From positions 1-7,516 of the forward strand of contig CAMFNC010000064.1 of the NCBI GenBank assembly GCA_945965245.1: a DNA stretch of 7,516 bases, given 5' to 3'. Positions 7,028 through 7,516 of this stretch are shown here, piece by piece. A model generated the notes under the pieces. It was given only the letters and a program-made list of their open reading frames with translations. It ran no database searches and was not told the origin of the DNA. The translations under genes were made by a program, and so were the position numbers. The DNA comes from an uncultured Porphyromonas sp. GTDB lineage: Bacteria > Bacteroidota > Bacteroidia > Bacteroidales > Porphyromonadaceae. Position 1 is the stretch's first letter. Each line of letters begins with the position of its first letter.

Positions 7028-7516
7028 TTATTTGAGGTTGAGAAATGCGGTGAATGGCGAAGACGCCTCGGCTGCGATGCGAGTGGGAGCCAATTTAGCT
7101 TCGAATGCCATACGACCGGCCTCCACTGCCAATCGGAAAGCACGAGCCATGGCCACCGGATCTTGTGCGGCAGCAATGGCAGTATTTACCAATACAGCAT
7201 CGGCTCCCATTTCCATGGCTTCGGAGGCGTGCGATGGTGCACCGATGCCGGCATCCACCACCACGGGCACGTGGCTCTGTTCGATGATAATACGCAGTAA
7301 TTCTCGTGTTTGCAGTCCGCGGTTACTGCCTATGGGTGCACCCAGTGGCATCACGGTGGCGGCACCCACTTCTTCCAGTCGCTTGCATAGCACGGGGTCT
7401 GCCTGAATGTAGGGCAGGACGATGAAGCCGCGTTTGACCAATTCTTCGGTAGCATTCAAGGTCTCGATGGGGTCTGGCAATAGATAGCGAGGGTCGGGGT
7501 GGATCTCCAGTTTCAG
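7028..7516 (-). CDS. thiG: Thiazole synthase ThiG (3' part; 5' end beyond the right edge)
   Basis: The reading frame is open to the right edge, so only the C-terminal 162 residues of an enzyme of about 255 are present. ThiG is a TIM-barrel enzyme that joins deoxyxylulose 5-phosphate, dehydroglycine and the ThiS thiocarboxylate sulfur into the thiazole phosphate. Visible family motifs are DPIETL soon after the edge, VLPY, VMPLGAPIGSNRGL (phosphate-binding region), VVVDAGIGAPSHA, and GADAVLVNTAIA followed by AFRLAVEAGR. The Schiff-base lysine belongs to the N-terminal half and cannot be checked here. An in-frame TTG at 7480 is internal, because upstream residues LEIHPDPRYLLPD already match the family. 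Twelve bases separate its stop from thiH, so the two are co-transcribed. Any TPP riboswitch would be at the operon's 5' end, outside the window. Confidence 0.96.
   Translation of the reverse strand: MKLEIHPDPRYLLPDPIETLNATEELVKRGFIVLPYIQADPVLCKRLEEVGAATVMPLGAPIGSNRGLQTRELLRIIIEQSHVPVVVDAGIGAPSHASEAMEMGADAVLVNTAIAAAQDPVAMARAFRLAVEAGRMAFEAKLAPTRIAAEASSPFTAFLNLK

Noticed and set aside
6635..7300. Plus-strand open frame of 221 codons opposite thiH and thiG
   Set aside because: It lies antisense to two well-identified thi genes, has no recognisable domain, and high GC content makes such shadow frames common.
7028..7480. A short thiG beginning at the in-frame TTG at 7480
   Set aside because: Family-matching residues continue upstream to the window edge, so the gene is cut by the edge and the TTG is an internal codon.

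Overview
The window looks like a Bacteroidales chromosome (Bacteroides, Prevotella, Porphyromonas or Tannerella relatives). The supporting signs are two Bacteroidetes-style lipoproteins, tandem BACON domains, a subtilase with a type IX secretion (T9SS) type-A C-terminal sorting domain, no clear Shine-Dalgarno sequences, and a ThiG/ThiH pair of anaerobic type. Genus cannot be fixed by reading alone. The sorting domain and the minisatellite element fit lineages that carry a T9SS, such as oral or periodontal Bacteroidales.

Layout. Positions 57-1667 (+) encode a surface-type lipoprotein with two BACON domains and a C-terminal half I do not recognise. It ends at a strong intrinsic terminator (1714-1754). 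Only 11 bases after that terminator's T-run begins a two-gene unit: a 930-residue lipoprotein subtilase with a T9SS sorting domain (1766-4558, +), then a PorV/PorQ-like outer-membrane beta-barrel (4583-5503, +), 24 bases apart. A non-coding stretch (5504-5896) follows. It holds a MITE-like element of about 216 bp (5521-5736) with imperfect inverted ends and a core of 22-bp tandem repeats, then the thiH terminator. On the minus strand, thiH (7015-5897) and the 3' part of thiG (from beyond the right edge to 7028) form the end of a thiamine-biosynthesis operon that converges on the left-hand genes.

How the genes may work together. The protease and barrel look co-transcribed, and both relate to T9SS-type export: the protease carries the sorting domain, and the barrel resembles the PorV/PorQ family. 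The BACON lipoprotein is a separate transcription unit unless its terminator is read through. ThiG and ThiH make the thiazole of thiamine: ThiH cleaves tyrosine to dehydroglycine, and ThiG condenses that with deoxyxylulose phosphate and ThiS thiocarboxylate.

The least ordinary items are the minisatellite-bearing MITE-like element, the lipobox and sorting domain on one protease, and the terminator immediately before the protease start codon.
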